From Marthasterias glacialis (taxonomy: Eukaryota; Echinodermata; Asteroidea; Forcipulatida; Asteriidae): a stretch of 64,000 nt of DNA. This document shows positions 13,501-26,200 of the stretch, one piece after another (the first letter of the stretch is position 1; each line of letters begins with the position of its first letter). The DNA lies in NCBI GenBank assembly GCA_911728455.2, contig CAJVRT020000005.1:84118-148117 (forward strand), read 5' to 3'. Below the pieces are notes generated by a model, which was given only the letters and a program-made list of their open reading frames with translations, was not told the origin of the DNA and ran no database searches. The position numbers were made by a program, and so were the translations under genes.

Positions 13501-16500
13501 GAAAGAGGGTCAAAAATTAAAATTTCTCACAGGTGCCTGTGAGCACCGGCACTTTTGGTCAAAAAATTTTTATGCGATTTTATGATGGAAATCGATAGAG
13601 TAGATATCACTGAAGAGGGTTTGTGTGCGGGGAAGGGGTCAATTCGCAATATTTGGGCAAATGGCAAAATTTAGGTCAACTCTGACGTCATCAAGATGGC
13701 CGAAAAAGCTCGCTAGCTCCCGAAATACCGCGAGTTGGGAGCTCTAGTTTGTTGGACACGTCTCGGAAGAGCCGCCCGCATCCACTGATTCCATGAAAAG
13801 CACTTTTGAAACAGGGTCAAAAATTAAAATTTCTCACAGGGAGCTCCCTGTGAGCACCGGCACTTTTGGTCAAAAAATTTTTATGCGATTTTATGATGGA
13901 AATCGATAGAGTAGATATCACTGAAGAGGGTTTGTGTGCGGGGAAGGGGTCAATTCGCAATATTTGGGCAAATGGCAAAATTTAGGTCAACTCTGACGTC
14001 ATCAAGATGGCCGAAAAAGCTCGCTAGCTCCCGAAATACCGCGAGTTGGGAGCTCTAGTTTGTTGGACACGTCTCGGAAGAGCCGCCCGCATCCACTGAT
14101 TCCATGAAAAGCACTTTTGAAAGAGGGTCAACAATTAAAATTTCTCACAGGGAGCTCCCGTGAGCACCGGCACTTTTGGTCAAAAAATTTTTATGCGATT
14201 TTATGATGGAAATCGATAGAGTAGATATCACTGAAGAGGGTTTGTGTGCGGGGAAGGGGTCAATTCGCAATATTTGGGCAAATGGCAAAATTTAGGTCAA
14301 CTCTGACGTCATCAAGATGGCCGAAAAAGCTCGCTAGCTCCCGAAATACCGCGAGTTGGGAGCTCTAGTTTGTTGGACACGTCTCGGAAGAGCCGCCCGC
14401 ATCCACTGATTCCATGAAAAGCACTTTTGAAAGAGGGTCAACAATTAAAATTTCTCACAGGGAGCTCCCTGTGAGCACCGGCACTTTTGGTCAAAAAATT
14501 TTTATGCGATTTTATGATGGAAATCGATAAAGTAGATATCACTGAAGAGGGTTTGTGTGCGGGGAAGGGGTCAATTCGCAATATTTGGGCAAATGGCAAA
14601 ATTTAGGTCAACTCTGACGTCATCAAGATGGCCGAAAAAGCTCGCTAGCTCCCGAAATACCGCGAGTTGGGAGCTCTAGTTTGTTGGACACGTCTCGGAA
14701 GAGCCGCCCGCATCCACTGATTCCATGAAAAGCACTTTTGAAAGAGGGTCAACAATTAAAATTTGGCAAAAATAGCTCCCTGTGAGCACCGGCACTTTTG
14801 GTCAAAAAATTTTTATGCGATTTTATGATGGAAATCGATAAAGTAGATATCACTGAAGAGGGTTTGTGTGCGGGGAAGGGGTCAATTCGCAATATTTGGG
14901 CAAATGGCAAAATTTAGGTCAACTCTGACGTCATCAAGATGGCCGAAAAAGCTCGCTAGCTCCCGAAATACCGCGAGTTGGGAGCTCTAGTTTGTTGGAC
15001 ACGTCTCGGAAGAGCCGCCCGCATCCACTGATTCCATGAAAAGCACTTTTGAAAGAGGGTCAACAATTAAAATTTGGCAAAAATAGCTCCCTGTGAGCAC
15101 CGGCACTTTTGGTCAAAAAATTTTTATGCGATTTTATGATGGAAATCGATAAAGTAGATATCACTGAAGAGGGTTTGTGTGCGGGGAAGGGGTCAATTCG
15201 CAATATTTGGGCAAATGGCAAAATTTAGGTCAACTCTGACGTCATCAAGATAGCCGAAAAAGCTCGCTAGCTCCCGAAATACCGCGAGTTGGGAGCTTTA
15301 GTTTGTTGGACACGTCTCGGAAGAGCCGCCCGCATCCACTGATTCCATGAAAAGCACTTTTGAAAGAGGGTCAAAAATTAAAATTTCTCACAGGTGCCTG
15401 TGAGCACCGGCACTTTTGGTCAAAAAATTCTCATGCGATTTTGTGATGGAAATCGATAGAGTAGATATCACTGAAGAGGGTTTGTGTGCGGGGAAGGGGT
15501 CAATTCGCAATATTTGGGCAAATGGCAAAATTTAGGTCAACTCTGACGTCATCAAGATGGCCGAAAAAGCTCGCTAGCTCCCGAAATACCGCGAAATGGG
15601 AGCTCTAGTTTGTTGGACACGTCTCGGAAGAGCCGCCCGCATCCACTGATTCCATGAAAAGCACTTTTGAAAGAGGGTCAACAATTAAAATTTCTCACAG
15701 GGAGCTCCCTGTGAGCACCGGCACTTTTGGTCAAAAAAATTTTATGCGATTTTATGATGGAAATCGATAGAGTATATATCACTGAAGAAGGTTTTTGTGC
15801 GGGGAAGGGGTCAATTCGCAATATTTGGGCAAATGGCAAAATTTAGGTCAACTCTGACGTCATCAAGATGGCCGAAAAAGCTCGCTAGCTCCCGAAATAC
15901 CGCGAGTTGGGAGCTCTAGTTTGTTGGACACGTCTCGGAAGAGCCGCCCGCATCCACTGATTCCATGAAAAGCACTTTTGAAAGAGGGTCAACAATTAAA
16001 ATTTCTCACAGGGAGCTCCCTGTGAGCACCGGCACTTTTGGTCAAAAAATTTTTATGCGATTTTATGATGGAAATCGATAAAGTAGATATCACTGAAGAG
16101 GGTTTGTGTGCGGGGAAGGGGTCAATTCGCAATATTTGGGCAAATGGCAAAATTTAGGTCAACTCTGACGTCATCAAGATAGCCGAAAAAGCTCGCTAGC
16201 TCCCGAAATACCGCGAGTTGGGAGCTCTAGTTTGTTGGACACGTCTCGGAAGAGCCGCCCGCATCCACTGATTCCATGAAAAGCACTTTTGAAAGAGGGT
16301 CAACAATTAAAATTTCTCACAGGGAGCTCCCTGTGAGCACCGGCACTTTTGGTCAAAAAATTTTTATGTGATTTTATGATGGAAATCGATAGAGTAGATA
16401 TCACTGAAGAGGGTTTGTGTGCGGGGAAGGGTTCAATTCGCAATATTTGGGCAAATGGCAAAATTTAGGTCAACTCTGACGTCATCAAGATGGCCGAAAA

Positions 16501-18059
16501 AGCTCGCTAGCTCCCGAAATACCGCGAGTTGGGAGCTCTAGTTTGTTGGACACGTCTCGGAAAAGCCGCCCGCATCCACTGATTCCATGAAAAGCACTTT
16601 TGAAAGAGGGTCAACAATTAAAATTTCTCACAGGGAGCTCCCTGTGAGCACCGGCACTTTTGGTCCAAAAATTTTTTATGTGATTTTATGATGGAAATCG
16701 ATAGAGTAGATATCACTGAAGAGGGTTTGTGTGCGGGGAAGGGGTCAATTCGCAATATTTGGGCAAATGGCAAAATTTAGGTCAACTCTGACGTCATCAA
16801 GATGGCCGAAAAAGCTCGCTAGCTCCCGAAATACCGCGAGTTGGGAGCTCTAGTTTGTTGGACACGTCTCGGAAGAGCCGCCCGCATCTACTGATTCCAT
16901 GAAAAGCACTTTTGAAAGAGGGTCAACAATTAAAATTTCTCACAGGGAGCTCCCTGTGAGCACCGGCACTTTTGGTCCAAAAATTTTTATGCGATTTTAT
17001 GATGGAAATCGATAGAGTAAATATCACTGAAGAGGGTTTGTGTGCGGGGAAGGGGTCAATTCGCAATATTTGGGCAAATGGCAAAATTTAGGTCAACTCT
17101 GACGTCATCAAGATGGCCGAAAAAGCTCGCTAGCTCCCGAAATACCGCGAGTTGGGAGCTCTAGTTTGTTGGACACGTCTCGCAAGAGCCGCCCGCATCC
17201 ACTGATTCCATGAAAAGCACTTTTGAAAGAGGGTCAAAAATTAAAATTTCTCACAGGGAGCTCCCTGTGAGCACCGGCACTTTTGGTCAAAAAAATTTTA
17301 TGCGATTTTATGATGGAAATCGATAGAGTAGATATCACTGAAGAGGGTTTGTGTGCGGGGAAGGGGTCAATTCGCAATATTTGGGCAAATGGCAAAATTT
17401 AGGTCAACTCTGACGTCATCAAGATAGCCGAAAAAGCTCGTTAGCTCCCGAAATACCGCGAGTTGGGAGCTTTAGTTTGTTGGACACGTCTCGGAAGAGC
17501 CGCCCGCATCCACTGATTCCATGAAAAGCACTTTTGAAACAGGGTCAAAAATTAAAATTTCTCACAGGGAGCTCCCTGTGAGCACCGGCACTTTTGGTCC
17601 AAAAATTTTTATGCGATTTTATGATGGAAATCGATAGAGTAGATATCACTGAAGAGGGTTTGTGTGCGGGGAAGGGGTCAATTCGCAATATTTGGGCAAA
17701 TGGCAAAATTTAGGTCAACTCTGACGTCATCAAGATGGCCGAAAAAGCTCGCTAGCTCCCGAAATACCGCGAGTTGGGAGCTCTAGTTTGTTGGACACGT
17801 CTCAGAAGAGCCGTCCGCATCCACTGATTCCATGAAAAGCACTTTTGAAAGAGGGTCAACAATTATGATGGAAATCGATAGAGTAGATATCACTGAAGAG
17901 GGTTTGTGTGCGGGGAAGGGGTCAATTCGCAATATTTGGGCAAATGGCAAAATTTAGGTCAACTCTGACGTCATCAAGATGGCCGAAAAAGCTCGCTAGC
18001 TCCCGAAATACCGCGAGTTGGGAGCTCTAGTTTGTTGGACACGTCTCGGAAGAGCCGCC

Positions 18060-21000
18060 CGCATCCACTGATTCCATGAAAAGCACTTTTGAAAGAGAGT
18101 CAACAATTAAAATTTCTCACAGGGAGCTCCCTGTGAGCACCGTCACTTTTTTGTCAAAAAATTTTTATGCGATTTTATGATGGAAATCGATGGAGTAGAT
18201 ATCACTGAAGAGGGTTTGTGTGCGGGGAAGGGGTCAATTCGCAATATTTGGGCAAATGGCAAAATTTAGGTCAACTCTGACGTCATCAAGATGGCCGAAA
18301 AAGCTCGCTAGCTCCCGAAATACCGCGAGTTGGGAGCTCTAGTTTGTTGGACACGTCTCGGAAGAGCCGCCCGCATCCACTGATTCCATGAAAAGCACTT
18401 TTGAAAGAGGGTCAACAATTAAAATTTCTCACAGGGAGCTCCCGTGAGCACCGGCACTTTTGGTCAAAAAATTTTTATGCGATTTTATGATGGAAATCGA
18501 TAGAGTAGATATCACTGAAGAGGGTTTGTGTGCGGGGAAGGGGTCAATTCGCAATATTTGGGCAAATGGCAAAATTTAGGTCAACTCTGACGTCATCAAG
18601 ATGGCCGAAAAAGCTCGATAGCTCCCGAAATACCGCGAGTTGGGAGCTCTAGTTTGTTGGACACGTCTCGGAAGAGCCGCCCGCATCCACTGATTCCATG
18701 AAAAGCACTTTTGAAAGAGGCTCAAAAATTAAAATTTCTCACAGGGAGCTCCCTGTGAGCACCGGCACTTTTGGTCAAAAAATTTTTATGCGATTTTATG
18801 ATGGAAATCGATAGAGTAGATATCACTGAAGAGGGTTTGTGTGCGGGGAAGGGGTCAATTCGCAATATTTGGGCAAATGGCAAAATTTAGGTCAACTCTG
18901 ACGTCATCAAGATGGCCGAAAAAGCTCGATAGCTCCCGAAATACCGCGAGTTGGGAGCTCTAGTTTGTTGGACACGTCTCGGAAGAGCCGCCCGCATCCA
19001 CTGATTCCATGAAAAGCACTTTTGAAAGAGGCTCAAAAATTAAAATTTCTCACAGGGAGCTCCCTGTGAGCACCGGCACTTTTGGTCAAAAAATTTTTAT
19101 GTGATTTTATGATGGAAATCGATAGAGTAGATATCACTGAAGAGGGTTTGTGTGCGGGGAAGGGGTCAATTCGCAATATTTGGGCAAATGGCAAAATTTA
19201 GGTCAACTCTGACGTCATCAAGATGGCCGAAAAAGCTCGATAGCTCCCGAAATACCGCGAGTTGGGAGCTCTAGTTTGTTGGACACGTCTCGGAAGAGCC
19301 GCCCGCATCCACTGATTCCATGAAAAGCACTTTTGAAAGAGGCTCAAAAATTAAAATTTCTCACAGGGAGCTCCCTGTGAGCACCGGCACTTTTGGTCAA
19401 AAAATTTTTATGCGATTTTATGATGGAAATCGATAGAGTAGATATCACTGAAGAGGGTTTGTGTGCGGGGAAGGGGTCAATTCGCAATATTTGGGCAAAT
19501 GGCAAAATTTAGGTCAACTCTGACGTCATCAAGATGGCCGAAAAAGCTCGCTAGCTCCCGAAATACCGCGAGTTGGGAGCTCTAGTTTGTTGGACACGTC
19601 TCGGAAGAGCCGCCCGCATCCACTGATTCCATGAAAAGCACTTTTGAAAGAGAGTCAACAATTAAAATTTCTCACAGGGAGCTCCCTGTGAGCACCGTCA
19701 CTTTTTTGTCAAAAAATTTTTATGCGATTTTATGATGGAAATCGATGGAGTAGATATCACTGAAGAGGGTTTGTGTGCGGGGAAGGGGTCAATTCGCAAT
19801 ATTTGGGCAAATGGCAAAATTTAGGTCAACTCTGACGTCATCAAGATGGCCGAAAAAGCTCGCTAGCTCCCGAAATACCGCGAGTTGGGAGCTCTAGTTT
19901 GTTGGACACGTCTCGGAAGAGCCGCCCGCATCCACTGATTCCATGAAAAGCACTTTTGAAAGAGGGTCAACAATTAAAATTTCTCACAGGGAGCTCCCGT
20001 GAGCACCGGCACTTTTGGTCAAAAAATTTTTATGCGATTTTATGATGGAAATCGATAGAGTAGATATCACTGAAGAGGGTTTGTGTGCGGGGAAGGGGTC
20101 AATTCGCAATATTTGGGCAAATGGCAAAATTTAGGTCAACTCTGACGTCATCAAGATGGCCGAAAAAGCTCGATAGCTCCCGAAATACCGCGAGTTGGGA
20201 GCTCTAGTTTGTTGGACACGTCTCGGAAGAGCCGCCCGCATCCACTGATTCCATGAAAAGCACTTTTGAAAGAGGCTCAAAAATTAAAATTTCTCACAGG
20301 GAGCTCCCTGTGAGCACCGGCACTTTTGGTCAAAAATTTTTTATGTGATTTTATGATGGAAATCGATAGAGTAGATATCACTGAAGAGGGTTTGTGTGCG
20401 GGGAAGGGGTCAATTCGCAATATTTGGGCAAATGGCAAAATTTAGGTCAACTCTGACGTCATCAAGATGGCCGAAAAAGCTCGATAGCTCCCGAAATACC
20501 GCGAGTTGGGAGCTCTAGTTTGTTGGACACGTCTCGGAAGAGCCGCCCGCATCCACTGATTCCATGAAAAGCACTTTTGAAAGAGGCTCAAAAATTAAAA
20601 TTTCTCACAGGGAGCTCCCTGTGAGCACCGGCACTTTTGGTCAAAAAATTTTTATGCGATTTTATGATGGAAATCGATAGAGTAGATATCACTGAAGAGG
20701 GTTTGTGTGCGGGGAAGGGGTCAATTCGCAATATTTGGGCAAATGGCAAAATTTAGGTCAACTCTGACGTCATCAAGATGGCCGAAAAAGCTCGATAGCT
20801 CCCGAAATACCGCGAGTTGGGAGCTCTAGTTTGTTGGACACGTCTCGGAAGAGCCGCCCGCATCCACTGATTCCATGAAAAGCACTTTTGAAAGAGGCTC
20901 AAAAATTAAAATTTCTCACAGGGAGCTCCCTGTGAGCACCGGCACTTTTGGTCAAAAAATTTTTATGTGATTTTATGATGGAAATCGATAGAGTAGATAT

Positions 21001-21060
21001 CACTGAAGAGGGTTTGTGTGCGGGGAAGGGGTCAATTCGCAATATTTGGGCAAATGGCAA
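18060..21060 (+). repeat. Five-monomer higher-order repeat in SAT1 (offset 1,555 bp)
   Basis: The markers GAAAGAGAGTC (18,091 and 19,646), CGTCACTTTTTTG (18,141 and 19,696), a shortened palindrome lacking TG (about 18,441 and 19,996), and runs of three GCTCGATAGC variants (18,616, 18,927, 19,238 and 20,172, 20,483, 20,794) repeat in order at 1,555 bp, exactly five 311-bp monomers. Confidence 0.88.
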
Positions 21061-23856
21061 AATTTAGGTCAACTCTGACGTCTTCAAAATGGCCGAAAAA
21101 GCTCGCTAGCTCCCGAAATACCGCGAGTTGGGAGCTCTAGTTTGTTGGACACGTCTCGGAAGAGCCGCCCGCATCCACTGATTCCATGAAAAGCACTTTT
21201 GAAAGAGGGTCAACAATTAAAATTTCTCACAGGGAGCTCCCTGTGAGCACCGGCACTTTTGGTCCAAAATTTTTTTATGTGATTTTATGATGGAAATCGA
21301 TAGAGTAGATATCACTGAAGAGGGTTTGTGTGCGGGGAAGGGGTCAATTCGCAATATTTGGGCAAATGGCAAAATTTAGGTCAACTCTGACGTCATCAAA
21401 ATGGCCGAAAAAGCTCGCTAGCTCCCGAAATACCGCGAGTTGGGAGCTCTAGTTTGTTGGACACGTCTCGGAAGAGCCGCCCGCATCCACTGATTCCATG
21501 AAAAGCACTTTTGAAAGAGGGTCAACAATTAAAATTTCTCACAGGGAGCTCCCTGTGAGCACCGGCACTTTTGGTCCAAAATTTTTTTATGTGATTTTAT
21601 GATGGAAATCGATAGAGTAGATATCACTGAAGAGGGTTTGTGTGCGGGGAAGGGGTCAATTCGCAATATTTGGGCAAATGGCAAAATTTAGGTCAACTCT
21701 GACGTCATCAAGATGGCCGAAAAAGCTCGCTAGCTCCCGAAATACCGCGAGTTGGGAGCTCTAGTTTGTTGGACACGTCTCGGAAGAGCCGCCCGCATCT
21801 ACTGATTCCATGAAAAGCACTTTTGAAAGAGGGTCAACAATTAAAATTTCTCACAGGGATCTCCCTGTGAGCACCGGCACTTTTGGTCCAAAAATTTTTA
21901 TGCGATTTTATGATGGAAATCGATAGAGTAAATATCACTGAAGAGGGTTTGTGTGCGGGGAAGGGGTCAATTCGCAATATTTGGGCAAATGGCAAAATTT
22001 AGGTCAACTCTGACGTCATCAAGATGGCCGAAAAAGCTCGCTAGCTCCCGAAATACCGCGAGTTGGGAGCTCTAGTTTGTTGGACACGTCTCGGAAGAGC
22101 CGCCCGCATCCACTGATTCCATGAAAAGCACTTTTGAAAGAGGGTCAAAGATTAAAATTTCTCACAGGGAGCTCCCTGTGAGCACCGGCACTTTTGGTCC
22201 AAAAATTTTTATGCGATTTTATGATGGAAATCGATAGAGTAGATATCACTGAAGAGGGTTTGTGTGCGGGGAAGGGGTCAATTCGCAATATTTGGGCAAA
22301 TGGCAAAATTTAGGTCAACTCTGACGTCATCAAGATAGCCGAAAAAGCTCGCTAGCTCCCGAAATACCGCGAGTTGGGAGCTCTAGTTTGTTGGACACGT
22401 CTCGGAAGAGCCGCCCGCATCCACTGATTCCATGAAAAGCACTTTTGAAAGAGGGTCGAAGTTTAAAATTTCTCACAGGGACCTCCCTGTGAGCACCGGC
22501 ACTTTTGGTCAAAAATTTTTTAGGCGATTTTATGATGGAAATCGATAGAGTAGATATCACTGAAGAGGGTTTGTGTGCGGGGAAGGGGTCAATTCGCAAT
22601 ATTTGGGCAAATGGCAAAATTTAGGTCAAATCTGACGTCATCAAGATGGCCGAAAAAGCTCGCTAGCTCCCGAAATACCGCGAGTTGGGAGCTTTAGTTT
22701 GTTGGACACGTCTCGGAAGAGCCGCCCGCATCCACTTATTCCATGAAAAGCACTTTTGAAACAGGGTCAAAAATTAAAATTTCTCACAGGGAGCTCCCTG
22801 TGAGCACCGGCACTTTTGGTCAAAAAATTTTTATGCGATTTTATGATGGAAATCGATAGAGTAGATATCACTGAAGAGGGTTTGTGTGCGGGGAAGGGGT
22901 CAATTCGCAATATTTGGGCAAATGGCAAAATTTAGGTCAACTCTGACGTCATCAAGATGGCCGAAAAAGCTCGCTAGCTCCCGAAATACCGCGAGTTGGG
23001 AGCTCTAGTTTGTTGGACACGTCTCAGAAGAGCCGCCCGCATCCACTGATTCCATGAAAAGCACTTTTGAAAGAGGGTCAACAATTATGATGGAAATCGA
23101 TAGAGTAGATATCACTGAAGAGGGTTTGTGTGCGGGGAAGGGGTCAATTCGCAATATTTGGGCAAATGGCAAAATTTAGGTCAACTCTGACGTCATCAAG
23201 ATGGCCGAAAAAGCTCGCTAGCTCCCGAAATACCGCGAGTTGGGAGCTCTAGTTTGTTGGACACGTCTCGGAAGAGCCGCCCGCATCCACTGATTCCATG
23301 AAAAGCACTTTTGAAAGAGAGTCAACAATTAAAATTTCTCACACGGAGCTCCCTGTGAGCACCGTCACTTTTTTGTCAAAAAATTTTTATGCGATTTTAT
23401 GATGGAAATCGATGGAGTAGATATCACTGAAGAGGGTTTGTGTGCGGGGAAGGGGTCAATTCGCAATATTTGGGCAAATGGCAAAATTTAGGTCAACTCT
23501 GACGTCATCAAGATGGCCGAAAAAGCTCGATAGCTCCCGAAATACCGCGAGTTGGGAGCTCTAGTTTGTTAGACACGTCTCGGAAGAGCCGCCCGCATCC
23601 ACTGATTCCATGAAAAGCACTTTTGAAAGAGGGTCAAAAATTAAAATTTCTCACAGGGAGCTCCCTGTGAGCACCGGCACTTTCGTCAAAAAAATTTTAT
23701 GCGATTTTATGATGGAAATCGATAGAGTAGATATCACTGAAGAGGGTTTGTGTGCGGGGAAGGGGTCAATTTGCAATATTTGGGCAAATGGCAAAATTTA
23801 GGTCAACTCTGACGTCATCAAGATGGCCGAAAAAGCTCGCTAGCTCCCGAAATACC

Positions 23857-26200
23857 GCGATTTGGGAGCTCTAGTTTGTTGGACACGTCTCAGAAGAGCC
23901 GCCCGCATCCACTGATTCCATGAAAAGCACTTTTGAAAGAGGGTCAACAATTATGATGGAAATCGATAGAGTAGATATCACTGAAGAGGGTTTGTGTGCG
24001 GGGAAGGGGTCAATTCGCAATATTTGGGCAAATGGCAAAATTTAGGTCAACTCTGACGTCATCAAGATGGCCGAAAAAGCTCGCTAGCTCCCGAAATACC
24101 GCGAGTTGGGAGCTCTAGTTTGTTGGACACGTCTCGGAAGAGCCGCCCGCATCCACTGATTCCATGAAAAGCACTTTTGAAACAGGGTCAAAATTTAAAA
24201 TTTCTCACAGGGAGCTCCCTGTGAGCACCGGCACTTTTGGTCCAAAAATTTTCATGCGATTTTATGATGGAAATCGATAGAGTAGATATCACTGAAGAGG
24301 GTTTGTGTGCGGGGAAGGGGTCAATTCGCAATATTTGGGCAAATGGCAAAATTTAGGTCAACTCTGACGTCATCAAGATGGCCGAAAAAGCTCGCTAGCT
24401 CCCGAAATACCGCGAGTTGGGAGCTTTAGTTTGTTGGACACGTCTCGGAAGAGCCGCCCGCATCCACTGATTCCATGAAAAGCACTTTTGAAATAGGGTC
24501 AAAAACTAAAATTTCTCACAGGGAGCTCCCTGTGAGCACCGGCACTTTTGGTCAAAACATTTTTATGCGATTTTATGATGGAAATCGATAGAGTAGATAT
24601 CACTGAAGAGGGTTTGTGTGCGGGGAAGGGGTCAATTCGCAATATTTGGGCAAATGGCAAAATTTAGGTCAACTCTGACGTCATCAAGGTGGCCGAAAAA
24701 GCTCGCTAGCTCCCGAAATACCGCGAGTTGGGAGCTCTAGTTTGTTGGACACGTCTCGGAAGAGCCGCACGCATCCACTGATTCCATGAAAAGCACTTTT
24801 GAAAGAGGCTCAAAAATTAAAATTTCTCACAGGGAGCTCCCTGTGAGCACCGGCACTTTTGGTCCAAAAATTTTTATGCAATTTTATGATGGAAATCGAT
24901 AGAGTAGATATCACTGAAGAGGGTTTGTGTGCGGGGAAGGGGTCAATTCGCAATATTTGGGCAAATGGCAAAATTTAGGTCAACTCTGACGTCATCAAGA
25001 TGGCCGAAAAAGCTCGCTAGCTCCCGAAATACCGCGAGTTGGGAGCTCTAGTTTGTTGGACACGTCTTGGAAGAGCCGCCCGCATCCACTTATTCCATGA
25101 AAAGCACTTTTGAAAGAGGGTCAAAATTTAAAATTTCTCACAGGGAGCTCCCTGTGAGCACCGGCACTTTTGGTCAAAAAATTTTTATGCGATTTTATGA
25201 TGGAAATCGATAGAGTAGATATCACTGAAGAGGGTTTGTGTGCGGGGAAGGGGTCAATTCGCAATATTTGGGCAAATGGCAAAATTTAGGTCAACTCTGA
25301 CGTCATCAAGATGGCCGAAAAAGCTCGCTAGCTCCCGAAATACCGCGATTTGGGAGCTCTAGTTTGTTGGACACGTCTCAGAAGAGCCGCCCGCATCCAC
25401 TGATTCCATGAAATGACTTTTGAAAGAGGGTCAACAATTATGATGGAAATCGATAGAGTAGATATCACTGAAGAGGGTTTGTGTGCGGGGAAGGGGTCAA
25501 TTCGCAATATTTGGGCAAATGGCAAAATTTAGGTCAACTCTGACGTCATCAAGATGGCCGAAAAAGCTCGCTAGCTCCCGAAATACCGCGAGTTGGGAGC
25601 TCTAGTTTGTTGGACACGTCTCGGAAGAGCCGCCCGCATCCACTGATTCCATGAAAAGCACTTTTGAAACAGGGTCAAAATTTAAAATTTCTCACAGGGA
25701 GCTCCCTGTGAGCACCGGCACTTTTGGTCCAAAAATTTTCATGCGATTTTATGATGGAAATCGATAGAGTAGATATCACTGAAGAGGGTTTGTGTGCGGG
25801 GAAGGGGTCAATTCGCAATATTTGGGCAAATGGCAAAATTTAGGTCAACTCTGACGTCATCAAGATGGCCGAAAAAGCTCGCTAGCTCCCGAAATACCGC
25901 GAGTTGGGAGCTTTAGTTTGTTGGACACGTCTCGGAAGAGCCGCCCGCATCCACTGATTCCATGAAAAGCACTTTTGAAATAGGGTCAAAAACTAAAATT
26001 TCTCACAGGGAGCTCCCTGTGAGCACCGGCACTTTTGGTCAAAACATTTTTATGCGATTTTATGATGGAAATCGATAGAGTAGATATCACTGAAGAGGGT
26101 TTGTGTGCGGGGAAGGGGTCAATTCGCAATATTTGGGCAAATGGCAAAATTTAGGTCAACTCTGACGTCATCAAGGTGGCCGAAAAAGCTCGCTAGCTCC
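23857..26200 (+). repeat. 1,488-bp higher-order duplication containing a deleted monomer
   Basis: GCGATTTGGGAG occurs at about 23,857 and 25,345. The following 244-bp deleted monomer, the variant GGTCAAAATTTAAAA (24,187 and 25,675) and TCAAAAACTAAAA repeat at the same offset. The offset equals four full monomers plus one 244-bp monomer. A separate three-monomer duplication (offset 933 bp) follows, marked by ACCACGAGTTGGG and GGAGGAGCCGCCTGC at 26,520 and 27,453. Confidence 0.85.

Noticed and set aside
22330-25525. Minus-strand open frames of 95 and 65 codons in the satellite
   Set aside because: Each occurs in a single variant or deleted monomer and is not kept in neighbours.
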